The notes under the pieces were generated by a model, which saw only the letters and a program-made list of their open reading frames with translations, searched no databases and was not told where the DNA came from. Shown here one piece after another: positions 21,908-22,648 of a stretch of DNA of 22,648 nucleotides. The position numbers and the translations under genes are program-made. Every line of letters begins with the position of its first letter. The first letter of the stretch is position 1. This DNA is from Chlamydomonas sphaeroides (lineage: Eukaryota > Chlorophyta > Chlorophyceae > Chlamydomonadales > Chlamydomonadaceae). The stretch covers positions 42,809 through 65,456 of the forward strand of contig BDDC01000410.1 of the NCBI GenBank assembly GCA_001662425.1, written 5' to 3'.

Positions 21908-22648
21908 TCAGTCGTCCTCGTCCTCGTCCCCGTCCTCGTCCTCATCCTCGTCCTCATCCTCATCCTCATCCTCATCCTCATCCTCATCCTCATCCTCATC
22001 CTCATCCTCATCCTCATCCTCGTCCTCATCCTCATCCTCGTCCTCATCCTCGTCCTCATCTTCGTCCTCGTCCTCGTCATCATCCTCATCCTCATCCTCA
22101 TCCTCATCCTCGTTCTCGAACTCAGAATCGTCATCGTCAATGTCGTGGAACAGCTCGCAGTAGTCATTGGGGTCATTGTGCGACCAGACCGTCAACTCCA
22201 GGCAAGTGCCCGCCCATCCGTCGCTCTTCATCACCATCGCGCCCCAGTCCACGCACACATCGTACTCGCCAAACACCATGGCATAGTTATCCTTCAACAG
22301 CCCTTCCGCCTCCCGCAAAGCCTCTTCCTCCATTCTCACTGTCATGCAGCTCTCCACTTGGCTGCCTCCGCACGTCACCGCATCGCCCAGGCCGACTGCA
22401 TACCCGGCGCTCTCCAGGATGCTAGCCCAGCCCTTGATCGTTGACACGGCGACAGAGCAGCGGGCCGAAGTGCTGGCTCCGAAGAACGGCGGCCGCTCCG
22501 CGATCTGATTATCGAAGGACCATGTAAAGCACACCCGGCAGACGGAGGAGTCGGGGGGCGGAGGCGAGCGGAGCGGGGACGGAGGAGGCGGGCGGCGGGC
22601 CGGGGGCGGAGAAGGGGAGCGGCGGGGAGGTGGGGAGGGCGAGCGGCG
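21908..22648 (-). CDS. Pherophorin-like hydroxyproline-rich glycoprotein, 5' end outside window, with acidic tail
   Basis: The frame is open from the window edge to a TGA at 21910-21908; 246 residues are visible with no intron needed. Residues 1-32 are a Pro-rich spacer (RRSPSPPPRRSPSPPP, then PPPPSP) of the type found as hydroxyproline-rich rods in volvocine matrix proteins. A Cys-rich globular part (about 33-170) follows, starting with the CRVC side of a CxxC pair (37, 40) and with six further cysteines (64, 93, 101, 132, 149, 164), as expected for disulphide-bonded extracellular domains. Rod followed by Cys-rich domain matches the pherophorin layout; the family call rests on this layout, not on a scored domain match. 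The protein ends in a short Asp-rich linker, then 67 residues of Asp/Glu broken by one Gly, which is unusual for the family. Expected location is wall or extracellular matrix. Any in-window Met is too late to be the start. Confidence 0.66.
   Translation of the reverse strand, partial: RRSPSPPPRRSPSPPPARRPPPPSPLRSPPPPDSSVCRVCFTWSFDNQIAERPPFFGASTSARCSVAVSTIKGWASILESAGYAVGLGDAVTCGGSQVESCMTVRMEEEALREAEGLLKDNYAMVFGEYDVCVDWGAMVMKSDGWAGTCLELTVWSHNDPNDYCELFHDIDDDDSEFENEDEDEDEDEDDDEDEDEDEDEDEDEDEDEDEDEDEDEDEDEDEDEDEDEDEDEDEDEDEDGDEDEDD
21911..22111. repeat. Hexanucleotide repeat coding an Asp/Glu tail
   Basis: On the plus strand the array is TCCTCA/TCCTCG repeated with few exceptions. On the minus strand it is alternating GAG and GAC/GAT codons, 67 in all, with one GGG. 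It forms the C-terminus of the pherophorin-like protein. Confidence 0.9.

Noticed and set aside
21472..22425. 317-residue plus-strand frame with Pro-His/Pro-Arg repeats
   Set aside because: It is the complement of the Asp/Glu-coding hexanucleotide array; the minus-strand frame has the Pro-rich rod and Cys-rich domain.

Overview
The window looks like nuclear DNA of a volvocine green alga (Chlamydomonas/Gonium/Volvox relatives). It is very GC-rich, has many short introns with GTGCGx/GTGAGx donors and pyrimidine-CAG acceptors, is full of GC-rich microsatellites, and ends in a Ser-Pro/Arg-Pro-rich wall or matrix protein of the pherophorin type. One assembly gap (Ns, 10397-10762) lies inside an intron. 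No bacterial-style operon, rRNA, tRNA, CRISPR array or intact transposon was seen.

Layout. (1) 43-5349, plus strand: 13 exons of a GT49 (LARGE/B4GAT1-like) glycosyltransferase; its first exons lie before the window. (2) 5350-7970: GC-rich, simple-repeat spacer, becoming AT-richer towards a TATA box at 7979. (3) 8015-14049, plus strand: a complete tandem paralogue, 15 exons, 474 residues, with a signal peptide. Both copies share every exon junction and phase that can be compared, including a 13-nt microexon. One exon (with the DxD motif) and the end of its upstream intron are almost identical in the two copies although the neighbouring exons have diverged, which suggests gene conversion. (4) 14050-16472: no supported gene. 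(5) 19013-16473, minus strand: a four-exon gene for a MYB-like DNA-binding protein of about 635 residues. Its low-complexity C-terminal region carries three spaced copies of an acidic LFxxLM motif. (6) 19014-21907: mostly unassigned, with a weak plus-strand ORF that has AT-hook-like cores in one frame. (7) 22648-21908, minus strand: the 3' part of a pherophorin-like hydroxyproline-rich glycoprotein gene ending in an almost pure Asp/Glu tail of 67 residues.

The two GT49 copies probably act in the secretory pathway on wall or matrix glycans. The pherophorin-like protein is a matrix protein. No direct link between them, or to the MYB-like gene, can be shown from the sequence. All exon models were built by hand from reading frame, splice consensus and paralogue comparison, and cDNA would settle them.
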